Of a stretch of 64,000 bases of DNA, positions 7,015-16,611 are shown in pieces. The position numbers and the translations under genes were made by a program. The DNA lies in the NCBI GenBank assembly GCA_964351595.1, contig CAYGOT010000008.1, positions 1-64,000 of the forward strand. Reading direction: 5' to 3'. Position 1 is the stretch's first letter. Every line of letters begins with the position of its first letter. This DNA is from UBA6059 sp964351595. GTDB taxonomy: Bacteria > Bacteroidota > Bacteroidia > Cytophagales > Cyclobacteriaceae. Under the pieces are notes generated by a model. That model did no database searches. It was not told the origin of the DNA and worked only from the letters and a program-made list of their open reading frames with translations.

Positions 7015-9147
7015 TTAATTTCGACGGCCGCCCATTCTTCCACCACCGCGGCTCCCAGCTCTACTTCCTCCGCCATTGTAGTATTGACGACTATTCTGCG
7101 TGCGGTTTAGCTGTTGTCTCTGCTGAGTACTTGGTGCGGTAGTAGGTCGTGATTGGCTTCTCTCTCGATTGACATCCTTCCATTGTCCACTCTTGTCACG
7201 CTGAAAGACGTTACCGTCCCGATCAGTTGCTACATTGTTGGGGCGATTGCTCCTTTCAACTCTACTTCTTGCGTCGTTAGTAGCAGGTCTCGTACGGTTG
7301 CTGTTTTGAGGTCGAGTGATTTTTGTATTTCCAGGCCTTGCCCCTCTGTTATTTGAGATATAATTGGACTTGCCCAGCGTGTGCACTCCATTCCTATTGC
7401 TGTACACGTTTCTTCGTTGTGCATTGCGGTAGCCGGCAGCATACCCGGCTCTGTAGCCTCGATGATAGCCATGGTAGTAGCCATGCCTATAACCAGCGTA
7501 GTAGCCCCTGGGACCCCAATAAGGTCTATAGTATGGATGAAAGCCCCAACCTACCCAGCCATAGCTAAAGCCCATACTAAAGCCCCAGCCAGAGTAAGGG
7601 TTCCAATGAACACTGAAGCCATAGGTCACAGGACGAGGGTAATAGTAGGCACCATACCATGGCCGATAGTAGTAACCAGTACCGTAAACAACTGTACCCA
7701 TGTAGACATACGAGTGATAGTACCCAGGTGTGTAGCCAACATACACTATATCTGGTTGTACGTCATACACATAGACGTACTTGATATTGTATACCGGGCA
7801 AGAGGCTGGTAGGTCTTCCACTTCTTCAGGTCGCTCGGTCGCTACCGCGAATGTTCCATTTGGCTGATCCGAAACGAACCAGATACCCTCGTCAACGCAG
7901 TAGTACTTGCCTTCTACCCGGATGACCGTCTGCGGTGAATTCAAAGCATAGGCCACCTTTGTGCCTGTCACATCTTCAAATTTCGGTTCCCCGTCATATT
8001 CGACCACAATAGTCTTATTGCGATCTACCTGAGCTGTTTGTGGAATGCTCTGATCGAGCAGGGCTTCCTGAGACTCCTCTGTACCAGGTACGCTGGCCTG
8101 TATACTACTGATACTTTCTTCGTCGGGGATTTTTGCAAAATCAGCCGGTAGGTCCGTGGGGTTGACGAATGTCCAGTCACCATCTTGTAGGGTTGATGAG
8201 CTATAAAAGCGTCCAGCGATCAGCACATAATGCTTCTGGCCAGTGATGTCCATGATGATATCATTCTCTGTATTCTTAACATACAGTAGCTGAGTTTCTC
8301 TGATTGGCTGATAATCAGGCTTGCCATTCACAATTATCAGCTCCGCAGGAACTGTGGAGACTATGAGGGCGGGTGGTTCAGTAAGCTCTTCCTCTAAGGT
8401 TGGATTGGGCTGTGTCATTCCTTCCGGGGCATTTTCAGCGGCTAAGTCTTTGATGTCTTTGGGCACCTTGGTCGTACTTTCCCAATCAGAGATCACGGTT
8501 TTTGATTTATACCAGTATTTGGCTCCTTTTAAATAATAGTCATCCCCTTTGGATTCTTTCGCTATAAAAAAAGGAGAATTGACGATATACTCTATCGATG
8601 TATTATCTAGTTTCTTGACAATGGGATCGCCATCAATACTCACGAGTACTGCCGGGCTTTCTCGGTAGTAGATCACCGGAGGATCATGACTAAGGCTCTG
8701 ATCTCCTGAGTAGCCGTCTTCTATTGTAGACAAGCTGGCTTTCAACTCGTCAAGGCTCATTTCAGGTTCCCAAGAAGTGATTTCTTCGACAATCAGTGTT
8801 TTCAGATCTTCCACATTAGCTTTAGTTATGTCATCTGGGAACCTTGATTGGGTGATTTCAATGCTTTCAAATGCCGCCATTTGAGTGTCAAGATCTGTAG
8901 CAATGAATGTTTTCAGCCAGACCGCCCCAAAAATCAGTTTCCCCTTTTTCCCTTTGACTGAAACAGCCATTCTACCTTCCAATATATTGTTTTCGAACTG
9001 GTCCGCCTGGGGCTGATAAAGCGTTATTTCCACATCATTTGCTGTGGTGATAAGCCTCGGCCAGCCAGCTACCTCATCTTGACCATAAGTAGTGTTCACA
9101 CCAAAAAGAATTGTGAGTATCGCACCTATTTTGAATAAGTCTTTCAT
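7015..9147 (-). CDS. Secreted protein with triplicated module and Tyr/Gly-rich region
   Basis: Encodes 710 residues with a signal peptide ending near TYGQ. Three degenerate copies of one module of about 80 residues occupy about 150-230, 260-345 and 375-460. Each has the pattern A-x-liv-x-dG-x-P, then ...-Y-x-x-N-[ST]..., then y-Y-x-l-x-g-x-W-[YF]-S/V-...-W-x-V...P. A Tyr/Gly/Trp-rich stretch follows (about 475-590: PGYYHSYVYMG, GYYYRPWYG, YRHGYYHGYHRGYR), then a Arg/Asn/Ser/Gln-rich low-complexity tail ending in Gly/Arg repeats. Related proteins are annotated in databases as carbohydrate-binding family V/XII proteins, but I see no catalytic residues. A cell-surface or matrix role is an inference from composition. 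No T9SS tail is visible. Confidence 0.85.
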   Translation of the reverse strand: MKDLFKIGAILTILFGVNTTYGQDEVAGWPRLITTANDVEITLYQPQADQFENNILEGRMAVSVKGKKGKLIFGAVWLKTFIATDLDTQMAAFESIEITQSRFPDDITKANVEDLKTLIVEEITSWEPEMSLDELKASLSTIEDGYSGDQSLSHDPPVIYYRESPAVLVSIDGDPIVKKLDNTSIEYIVNSPFFIAKESKGDDYYLKGAKYWYKSKTVISDWESTTKVPKDIKDLAAENAPEGMTQPNPTLEEELTEPPALIVSTVPAELIIVNGKPDYQPIRETQLLYVKNTENDIIMDITGQKHYVLIAGRFYSSSTLQDGDWTFVNPTDLPADFAKIPDEESISSIQASVPGTEESQEALLDQSIPQTAQVDRNKTIVVEYDGEPKFEDVTGTKVAYALNSPQTVIRVEGKYYCVDEGIWFVSDQPNGTFAVATERPEEVEDLPASCPVYNIKYVYVYDVQPDIVYVGYTPGYYHSYVYMGTVVYGTGYYYRPWYGAYYYPRPVTYGFSVHWNPYSGWGFSMGFSYGWVGWGFHPYYRPYWGPRGYYAGYRHGYYHGYHRGYRAGYAAGYRNAQRRNVYSNRNGVHTLGKSNYISNNRGARPGNTKITRPQNSNRTRPATNDARSRVERSNRPNNVATDRDGNVFQRDKSGQWKDVNRERSQSRPTTAPSTQQRQQLNRTQNSRQYYNGGGSRAGSRGGGRMGGRRN

Positions 9148-9293
9148 CGGATTCTTGTTTCACCTTGAATAATCGCAATTTATACAATCCTTATTGCGCC
9201 CAATGAGGTCAACTTTCGATTTCAGGTAAAATGCTCTAATTTAATAGATTGCTTGAATCTGATCCACACATCAGTTGAGCATGCAAAAAGGTT

Positions 9294-12200
9294 ATGGAGG
9301 AAATTAATGAATTGTTCAGTAAGGGGCCTGTTGTCCTCTTTAAGTGGAAGAACACTGAGGGGTATCCGGTAGAAAAAGTGAGTGAAAATGTTAGCACACT
9401 TATTGGGTATACCAGTGATGAAATAAAAGATGCTCACTTAAAATATAGCTCGCTCATCTCTCCAGAGGATGTGGATCATGTTGAGGCTGAAGTGTTTCAA
9501 AACACGGAGGGCAATCTTGACGATTTCACGCACCAACCCTATAGACTAATCGCCAAAAATGGTGAAACGATATGGGTAAATGATCACACGCACATCATCA
9601 GAGATGAATCTGGCACTGCGACACATTATGTGGGATATATCTACGATATAACCTCTAAGATCGAATCTCAAAATGAAAGAGAAGTAGCCCAAATCAAGCT
9701 AAAGTCCACACTCTCATCGATCGACGAACTCATTTTCGTCATTGATCAGAATGGATACTATACAGAGTTCTACAGCAATACCACGGATGAGAACCTGCTC
9801 CTCGCCCCGAAAAATTTTCTGGGGAAACACTATGAGCAAGTTATGCCCGAAGACAATGCCAAGTTGATTAAAGAGAATCTTAGCGTTGTTTCAAAAACAG
9901 GAATTCCAGTCTCGTTTGAGTATCAATTAGCCATAGATGGCCGACCAAAACATTTCAGGTGCAAAATCACTAAAAACCCCGACTTTACAGATAGTTTAAG
10001 TAAGTACACGTTTGTCGTAAGCGACATCTCCGAACAAAAGCAAGCGGAAGAAAGGGTTCAAGAGTATTATGAGCTTTTTAGTAAATCAAATGACCTATTA
10101 TCCATTTCTACATTTGATGGCAAAGTAGAGGCCATCAACCCTCTTTGGGTGAGCAGGTTTGGCTTTACACAGGAGTACATCAACCAAAAAGGGTATCTAA
10201 ATCTCGTACACCCAGAAGACAAAGGTCATGTATATAACGAACTCAATAGGATAAGGACTGATCGCCCAGAGGTAGTCAAGTTTGAATGTCGGGTCAAGAC
10301 AAAAAAAGGAGCATTCATTTGGACAGAATGGGTTGCAACCATTGACTATAAAAGTAAGAAAGTCTACTCCGTTACTCGCGATACAAGTGATGCAAAAAGA
10401 GAGAAAGATAAGGCCGAAAAAGTCTCTCAAGGGCTTTTTAATTTGGCAAAATCAAGTCTTCTACTTGATCGCTCACTCGAAGACTTTCTCCATGTAGTCG
10501 CCCGAGAAGCATGCGTGCTCTTAGAGCTAGATCGCTTTACCTACTGGAAAACATGCGGGCAGTCTCTAGAGAGCGTGGTATCGTACGATTGTGTAGCCGA
10601 GGATTTTATAAATCTCCCTTCAATCAATTTTAGGGATTATCCCAAATACTTCAAGGCTATCAGTCAGTATAGGATTATTAGCAGTAGTCAGCCCAGAGGT
10701 GACCAAGAGTTTAGTGAACTTACAAAAGACTACTTCGATATTCATAATATAAAATCCACGATGGACGCTTCACTGATCGGCGAGGAGGGGCTTTTAGGTG
10801 TCTTATGCGCAGAAACGATCACTGATGAGAGAACCTGGACCAGCGCAGATAAAAGAGACTTAAGTTCGATTGCAGAGATAATCAGAACAGCACTTTTTGT
10901 AGACCAAAAAAACAGCAGCGACAATGAATTGAAAAAGAGTCGCGAGCTCATGTATGCACTAGCCGATAATATGCCGGGGCTTGTCTACATTAAACAACCT
11001 GGTGGTCGACATGTCTATGGTAATAACCGTACCCTACAGTATTTTGGGTTGTCGCAGGAGGAATATCAGCAAACAACTTCTCACGATATTCTTGGTAAAG
11101 AATTAGCCGACAGGCTGGCTGCAGATGATCTGGACTGTATCAAAACCAATCAAACCATATACCGGCAACCTCAGGATCCTGACGGAAAAGAAGTATACTA
11201 TGATGAGTATAAGTTCCCAATTACTATCACCGGTGAAGAGCCTCTAGTGGGTGGGATCGTGATAGATATGACGGAACGTCGAAAAGCTCAAAATGAGCTA
11301 ATAGAAAGTGAGGCCAAGTACAAAATGCTGGTGGAATTGGCCAATGCCGTTCATTGGAAACTCGACGTAGAGAAAGGTGAGTTCACCTATATGGATGAAA
11401 AAATCTTTGACCTCACTGGATTCCCTGCCAGCGAATTCAAGACAATGGAACAATGGGCATCTAAAATTCCTGTCCTGGAAAGGGAAACTATAGTGAACAC
11501 CTGCAATGCACTATCTACCAAGGGGGAGGATCACGAATTAATCTATCGCAATGTTAAACCTAATGGAGAGATCGTTTGGATCAAAGATTCGGTAAGTGTG
11601 GTCCTCAAAGATGGGAAACCCTCTTCTCTAGTGGGCTATATGGTAGATATCACTGCTCAAAAAGACGCAGAAACGAAGCTTAGAGATAGTGAAGCAAGGT
11701 TTAGGTCACTGGTCAATGATATTCAGGTAGGTATCTTACTCCAGGGACCAAATGCAGAAATGCTCCTTTGCAATCCTAAAGCGCTTGAGCTACTGGACCT
11801 TACTGAAGATCAATTGCTTGGTAAAACTTCATTTGATCCTGATTGGAATGTCATACATCTGGATGGCACAGATTTTCCTGGTGAAACCCACCCTGTCCCA
11901 CAAGCGATAGCCACAAAAAAGCCAGTTTTCGATGTGACCATGGGGGTCTATCGCCCAAATAAAAACGATCGCATTTGGTTGCAAGTAGATGCTAACCCGA
12001 GGGTCTCCGAAAATGGCGAAGTACTGGAGGTAATCTGTACTTTCGTGGATGTTTCTAAAAGGATAATAGCAGAAAAAGAACGCAACGAGTCGCTCATTAA
12101 CCTACAGCTTGCTGAGCAGATTGCTGAAATTGGATATTGGTCGTACAACCCTGCCACAGATGATCAGGTGTGGTCTGATCAGGTGTACCGGATTTTTGAG

Positions 12201-13634
12201 GTCGATAAAGAAACATACAAACCCGTATATGGCAAGCAGAGCTACAGAATGAGTCCAGAAGATACTCGCCGGCTTGATGAGGCCAGGTATCAAGCCATCC
12301 ACAAAGGGCAGAATTATGACATTACTCTCAAGTTTACCTTTACCCCAGACCGGTTCAAATGGATTAAAATCATATGTCAAACCTCAAGAATCGAGGGCAG
12401 CAATAAATATTTTTCCAGGGGAACTGTTCAGGATATCACACAACAGAAACAGGCTCAAGAGGAATTAGCAGGATTCTCAAGGCTTCAGACTTTATTGATG
12501 GATTTGTCCTCTGACTACATCAACATGCCGAGTGAAAAGGTTAATGATTCTGTAAATGAAACCCTTGAGCGATTAGGAGAATTTGTAGGGGTAGATAGGG
12601 CCTATATATTCGAGTATTCTATTGACTATAAGTCAAGTGTCTGCACGAATAATTGGGTAAGGGAAGGCGTAGGGGGCATTGCCATCAATCAACCTTTTGA
12701 GATGACGGACCTGGAGGAGTATATTGATGCTCACCTAAATGGAGCTTATTATCAGATTGAGGATATCGAGACGCAACAAAACCCAAAAATCAGGGCGAAC
12801 TATAAATCCCTGGGCATTAGAAGTATGTTCACCGCACCGATGATGGTTCAGGACAAGTGCATCGGTTTTGTAGGTTTTGACGCGGTGCAAACAACAAAGT
12901 CCTTCACCCCGCGTGAAACAGACCTTCTGAAGCTGTTTGCAGAACTGTTGGTCAATCTTCGACAAAAAGTAAGATTCGAAACCTCTCTCGGACAAAAACA
13001 AAACGATCTGGAAAAAGCACTTCTCGAAAAGAACACTTTGTTTAGGGAGCTTCATCACAGGATCAAAAACAACCTTCAACTCGTATCCAGTCTTTTGTAT
13101 ATTAAACTCGATACTGTCACTGAGCCCGCATTGTCTGGCTTCATAACTGAAACGATTGCCCGTATACTGTCTATTTCGAAAATCCATGATCAACTACTGA
13201 AGATCGAGGAGATTCAAGAATTAGACATTAAGACCTATTTGGAAGAGTTGGTAGAAAATATCGTCAGCACGTATTGCCAAAACCCATCATTGTATCCGCT
13301 CAAAATCTCGATCAAAAAAGCGAAATTTCATACGGATGACGCTCTTCTTCTAGGGCTACTGATCAATGAATCTGTTTCAAATATTATCAAATATGCGTAC
13401 GAGCCTGAGGTTGGAGGTAGGATTACTATTAAACTGGATTTGTCACCAGAAAATGAGGTGACATTAATCGTTGCAGATGAGGGAAAGGGCTTGCCCTTTA
13501 CTTCGCTCGATGAAGCCTCACAGTCCAACGGCATTCAACTTATTCGCGTTTTTGCGCAACAGTTGAAGGGTTCACTTAGTTTGGATAGTACCTTAGGCAC
13601 AAAGTACCACATCCGATTTGTCAAAAGCAGGTAA
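9294..13634 (+). CDS. Soluble multi-PAS/GAF sensor histidine kinase
   Basis: Encodes 1446 residues with no membrane segment, hence a cytosolic sensor. Reading by eye, the order is PAS (1-125), PAS (132-255), PAS (256-375), GAF (376-545), PAS (546-670), PAS (672-800), PAS (800-930), PAS (930-1060), GAF (1060-1230), then a HisKA_2-type dimerisation and ATPase region. Several PAS units end in the usual PAC linker pattern (VxDIT/xxQK). The phosphoacceptor motif is FRELHHRIKNNLQ with His1254/1255; the ATPase has an N-box in LLINESVSNIIKYAY and a G-box in DEGKGL. The receiver gene overlaps its 3' end by 17 bp, so kinase and partner are translationally coupled. Ligands cannot be told from sequence. 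Confidence 0.93.
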   Translation: MEEINELFSKGPVVLFKWKNTEGYPVEKVSENVSTLIGYTSDEIKDAHLKYSSLISPEDVDHVEAEVFQNTEGNLDDFTHQPYRLIAKNGETIWVNDHTHIIRDESGTATHYVGYIYDITSKIESQNEREVAQIKLKSTLSSIDELIFVIDQNGYYTEFYSNTTDENLLLAPKNFLGKHYEQVMPEDNAKLIKENLSVVSKTGIPVSFEYQLAIDGRPKHFRCKITKNPDFTDSLSKYTFVVSDISEQKQAEERVQEYYELFSKSNDLLSISTFDGKVEAINPLWVSRFGFTQEYINQKGYLNLVHPEDKGHVYNELNRIRTDRPEVVKFECRVKTKKGAFIWTEWVATIDYKSKKVYSVTRDTSDAKREKDKAEKVSQGLFNLAKSSLLLDRSLEDFLHVVAREACVLLELDRFTYWKTCGQSLESVVSYDCVAEDFINLPSINFRDYPKYFKAISQYRIISSSQPRGDQEFSELTKDYFDIHNIKSTMDASLIGEEGLLGVLCAETITDERTWTSADKRDLSSIAEIIRTALFVDQKNSSDNELKKSRELMYALADNMPGLVYIKQPGGRHVYGNNRTLQYFGLSQEEYQQTTSHDILGKELADRLAADDLDCIKTNQTIYRQPQDPDGKEVYYDEYKFPITITGEEPLVGGIVIDMTERRKAQNELIESEAKYKMLVELANAVHWKLDVEKGEFTYMDEKIFDLTGFPASEFKTMEQWASKIPVLERETIVNTCNALSTKGEDHELIYRNVKPNGEIVWIKDSVSVVLKDGKPSSLVGYMVDITAQKDAETKLRDSEARFRSLVNDIQVGILLQGPNAEMLLCNPKALELLDLTEDQLLGKTSFDPDWNVIHLDGTDFPGETHPVPQAIATKKPVFDVTMGVYRPNKNDRIWLQVDANPRVSENGEVLEVICTFVDVSKRIIAEKERNESLINLQLAEQIAEIGYWSYNPATDDQVWSDQVYRIFEVDKETYKPVYGKQSYRMSPEDTRRLDEARYQAIHKGQNYDITLKFTFTPDRFKWIKIICQTSRIEGSNKYFSRGTVQDITQQKQAQEELAGFSRLQTLLMDLSSDYINMPSEKVNDSVNETLERLGEFVGVDRAYIFEYSIDYKSSVCTNNWVREGVGGIAINQPFEMTDLEEYIDAHLNGAYYQIEDIETQQNPKIRANYKSLGIRSMFTAPMMVQDKCIGFVGFDAVQTTKSFTPRETDLLKLFAELLVNLRQKVRFETSLGQKQNDLEKALLEKNTLFRELHHRIKNNLQLVSSLLYIKLDTVTEPALSGFITETIARILSISKIHDQLLKIEEIQELDIKTYLEELVENIVSTYCQNPSLYPLKISIKKAKFHTDDALLLGLLINESVSNIIKYAYEPEVGGRITIKLDLSPENEVTLIVADEGKGLPFTSLDEASQSNGIQLIRVFAQQLKGSLSLDSTLGTKYHIRFVKSR

Positions 13635-13989
13635 CATATTGATCGTTGAGGATAGCTTGATCACTACCATCCATCTGGAAAGGTTGGTGAAAAGGATCGG
13701 GTATGATGTCCTTGACAAAATAGATTTTGCAGAAAAAGTAATGCCACTATGCAATGATCACTCGCCGGATTTGATCTTAATGGATATTATGCTCAATGGT
13801 GAGATGACAGGAGTCGATGCTGCTGAGCAGCTTAGAGATGCATCTAGCAACGTGCCGATCATTTTCATCAGCGCCCTTTCGGATCAAAAGACACAATCCA
13901 GAATTGATAAAATTCAGAAAAGTACCTTGGTACCAAAACCCTTTGACGAGAACCAACTCATAGATACCATCCATTCTTTCATTAATTAA
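13618..13989 (+). CDS. Response regulator, receiver only, partner of the PAS/GAF kinase
   Basis: A 123-residue receiver with no DNA-binding output. It begins at a TTG (13618) inside the kinase gene; no ATG precedes the conserved ILIVEDS strand, so the rare start is well supported. The acidic pair is in VEDS (about residues 10-13), the phosphoacceptor is Asp56 in LILMDIML, the switch Ser is in FISALS, and the conserved Lys is in VPKPFD. GEMTGVDAAEQ after the Asp resembles receivers that pair with HisKA_2 kinases. Signalling must pass to another protein, or the receiver acts by protein binding. It overlaps the convergent pirin gene by 8 bp. Confidence 0.9.
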   Translation: MSKAGNILIVEDSLITTIHLERLVKRIGYDVLDKIDFAEKVMPLCNDHSPDLILMDIMLNGEMTGVDAAEQLRDASSNVPIIFISALSDQKTQSRIDKIQKSTLVPKPFDENQLIDTIHSFIN

Positions 13990-14863
13990 CTGTTCCCGGT
14001 AGGGGGACGTATCCAGACTCGCCTGGCACCATCTCAAATTCCTTGTTTGCCCAAGCTGCTTTGGCCTCCTCAATCCGCTCTTTTCTGGACGACACAAAAT
14101 TCCAGTAGATAAATCGCTCCTCTGCAAATGGCTCACCACCAAAAATGAGAAGATGCGAGTCTTTGGCAACTTGAATGTCACAAAGATCATTTGTTTTAGA
14201 AACAAGCATGTTGCCAGCCGTAATGGTTTCACCACATGCAGTAATCTCACCTTGGACTATGCAGATTCCTATCTCACCCGACAACCCTCCGTTTGCCGTA
14301 AACCTTGAAGATTGCATAGCGTGGATATCTAGCATAAACAAGGGCGAATAAACCGGAACCGGGGATGTCCGTCCAAAAGCTTGTCCAGCTACGAGCTTCA
14401 TTTTAAAGCCCTCTTGCCCCCACTGAGGTATATCCACCTTCGGTGTGTGATGAAAAGACGGGGCAATTTCTTCTTGATCCCGCGGTAGCGCGACCCATAT
14501 TTGATAACCATGTAAACGATGTATGGAGCCATCTCTCAGGCTCGCTGGTGTCCGCTCAGTGTGAACCACTCCACGGCCTGCGGTCATCCAGTTGACAGAG
14601 CCAGGCTTAATCTCCTGAACACTGCCCACACTGTCACGGTGCTCAATGGTCCCGTCAAGCAAGTAAGTCAAAGTAGAAAGGCCAATATGAGGGTGCTGGC
14701 CAATATCAAGATATCTACCCGGGCCCACATCTGAAGGCCCCATATGATCTATGAAGATAAACGGCCCGACCATTCGCTTCTTGCGAAAGGGAATCAGCCG
14801 ACCAACGAGAAAGTCACCAATATCACGGCTTCTCTCTTCTATAATTAATCGTGTATTTGACAT
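13982..14863 (-). CDS. Pirin family protein
   Basis: A bicupin metalloprotein of 293 residues. The metal-site His residues are in QHPHIGLSTLTYLL and the His/Glu pair in GRGVVHTE, matching the iron-binding set of human pirin and E. coli YhhW. Some bacterial members have quercetinase activity; others bind regulatory proteins, so the role is open. I start at the ATG at 14863 (MSNTRLIIEERSRDIG); an ATG at 14899 would add 12 residues not expected for the family. The 3' end overlaps the receiver gene at 13982-13989. Upstream it is divergent from the DUF1304 gene with an 86-bp gap. Confidence 0.9.
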   Translation of the reverse strand: MSNTRLIIEERSRDIGDFLVGRLIPFRKKRMVGPFIFIDHMGPSDVGPGRYLDIGQHPHIGLSTLTYLLDGTIEHRDSVGSVQEIKPGSVNWMTAGRGVVHTERTPASLRDGSIHRLHGYQIWVALPRDQEEIAPSFHHTPKVDIPQWGQEGFKMKLVAGQAFGRTSPVPVYSPLFMLDIHAMQSSRFTANGGLSGEIGICIVQGEITACGETITAGNMLVSKTNDLCDIQVAKDSHLLIFGGEPFAEERFIYWNFVSSRKERIEEAKAAWANKEFEMVPGESGYVPLPGTVN

Positions 14864-14949
14864 AACGTCATGTTTTGAAATGGAATTTACAATATCCAAG
14901 CCGAATCGATCATACCTGAAAAGCAGAAAAGAATTTGTAATTTCCTCAT

Positions 14950-15312
14950 ATGAAAATCGCTGCTCAAATCTTTATCGGCTTCATAGCCTTCCTTCATCTT
15001 TACATACTATGGTTCGAAATGTTTGCCTGGGAACGGCGCGGGCCCAAGGTTTTTCGCCAGTTTTCGAAGGACATGTTCCCTAAGACTAAGGTGATGGCAG
15101 CTAACCAGGGTCTGTACAATGGATTCCTATCCGCTGGCCTCATATGGTCATTTCTGATAAGTGATCCGGTATGGGCAGTGCATGTGGCCACTTTTTTTCT
15201 GGGTTGTGTGCTAGTGGCAGGCCTCTACGGCGCTGCTACTGCCAGCAAGAGCATATTGTATGTACAGGCTGTGCCTGCACTCATCGCGCTGTTGCTGCTG
15301 CATCTGGCGTAG
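14950..15312 (+). CDS. DUF1304 family membrane protein
   Basis: A 120-residue polytopic protein with four predicted membrane segments (about 4-22, 50-68, 74-92, 98-116). The N-terminal HLYILWFEMFAW and the following N-Q-G-x-Y-N-G-F are hallmarks of the DUF1304 family of small inner-membrane proteins of unknown function. It is divergent from the pirin gene and stops 9 bp before the convergent TPR gene. No catalytic residues are visible. Confidence 0.85.
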   Translation: MKIAAQIFIGFIAFLHLYILWFEMFAWERRGPKVFRQFSKDMFPKTKVMAANQGLYNGFLSAGLIWSFLISDPVWAVHVATFFLGCVLVAGLYGAATASKSILYVQAVPALIALLLLHLA

Positions 15313-15320
15313 ACTGGGGG

Positions 15321-16466
15321 CTAGTTGGCCAAACCTTTGAGTTTGACCTGGGCAGCTTTCATTTGGTCTTTCATTCCCAGCCTATCGTAAATCACAATTA
15401 GCGTTTCCCAATTGCTTCGAGCGGTGGGCCGTAGCTCCGTGCACTGTATAACAAAAGGTAGAGCAGACTTGAGCCCTTCTTCGCCTTCGGCTCTGAGAGC
15501 TGGTGCCTTCGCCTCATATTCATCGTCAGGGAGCTCTACAATCTTATTCAGCGTGCTGATGGCCTGATTGTAATAGATCACACTCACGTTGTAATTCGGC
15601 TCGTAGTATCGGGGGTTGATCTCTATGGCTCGCTTATATCCGGCGATAGCTTCCGGTAGTCGACCCAGGGACTCATTGAGGTATCCCAAATTGAACAGCA
15701 GCTCGGCATTGCCAGGGTCTTGTTCCACGGCTCCTTGCAATAGCGAAATCGCCATATCTTCATTGCCGGTATAGACATGATGGTTAATCTCCAGTCTTCG
15801 AAAATCACTATCAGAGGGGAACCTTTCCCGCGCTTGTAAAATGGCCTTCAGGGTGTCCTGACCCAGCTTTTGTGTATAATAAATAAGGCTTTTATAAACC
15901 TCCCTATCGTTTACACCGAGCTCGGCAAGCTTTGAAAAATTATCCAATACCTCTGTTGATCGCTCCAGTGACTGAGCAGCGATCCCGGCATATAAGTACG
16001 CCGTGGTATCCTGGGGCTTGATCCTCTTGGCCTTGGCAAAGTACCCGATAGCCTCCTCCATGCGTTTGTCCTGAAAAGCATTCGCCCCCTGATTGACAAA
16101 CTCACCCCACAATGCCGACAAACTCTGGCGAGCCAGATTGTAGTAGGTATCACCCTTTGGGCCGATTTCAATTGCCTTGTTGAAGCCTCTAATTGCCTCC
16201 TCCATGGCATCATCCTCGTTCATCAATACCTTCTCGGTACCGACACCAGTTGCGATAGCTTTGTACACTCTTCCATACTCAAACCATGCGCGCGTGCTGG
16301 CCATAAATGCCTTTTGCGTGACCGCCTTTCCGATCAACTTTTGAGCGGTGACAATATCTCCGGTATTGAAAGCCTCCGTCACTCGATCCAGCTGTGTTTG
16401 TCTCGCTTGTGCCTTGAGCACAACCACGCTAATCATCACAAAGAGGCAATATTTAATCACTTTCAT
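15321..16466 (-). CDS. Secreted tetratricopeptide-repeat protein
   Basis: Encodes 381 residues from the ATG at 16466, which places a signal peptide (MKVIKYCLFVMISVVVLKAQ) first; an upstream ATG at 16511 would hide it. TPR-like helical pairs run from about residue 25 to the end; the clearest are AIGYFAKAKRIKPQDTTAYL, AELLFNLGYLNESLGRLPEA and AIAGYKRAIEINPRYYEP. TPR arrays of this kind in Cytophagales usually act as periplasmic scaffolds. No enzyme domain is present. Partners cannot be inferred; both neighbours are convergent or divergent, so it is transcribed alone. Confidence 0.88.
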   Translation of the reverse strand: MKVIKYCLFVMISVVVLKAQARQTQLDRVTEAFNTGDIVTAQKLIGKAVTQKAFMASTRAWFEYGRVYKAIATGVGTEKVLMNEDDAMEEAIRGFNKAIEIGPKGDTYYNLARQSLSALWGEFVNQGANAFQDKRMEEAIGYFAKAKRIKPQDTTAYLYAGIAAQSLERSTEVLDNFSKLAELGVNDREVYKSLIYYTQKLGQDTLKAILQARERFPSDSDFRRLEINHHVYTGNEDMAISLLQGAVEQDPGNAELLFNLGYLNESLGRLPEAIAGYKRAIEINPRYYEPNYNVSVIYYNQAISTLNKIVELPDDEYEAKAPALRAEGEEGLKSALPFVIQCTELRPTARSNWETLIVIYDRLGMKDQMKAAQVKLKGLAN

Positions 16467-16611
16467 ATTCGGAATTTTGTACCCTTTTACAATCCAAGGG
16501 ACGCCTATCATTACTTAATGCGCAAACTGTATAAAAGTTGTCAAATGACAAACAAAAAAGAGAGGGTAACGCAAGAGCTTATGGCCATTTCTTTACTTTT
16601 ATCAGTGGATC

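Noticed and set aside
7381..7812. Rightward open frame of 143 codons antisense to the Tyr/Gly-rich protein
   Set aside because: A by-product of the repeated Tyr/Gly codons on the other strand; composition is dominated by Val, Ile, Met and Pro with no domain.
12735..13193. Leftward open frame of 152 codons within the histidine kinase gene
   Set aside because: Lies fully inside the GAF and HisKA_2 coding region, which is clearly conserved in the forward frame.
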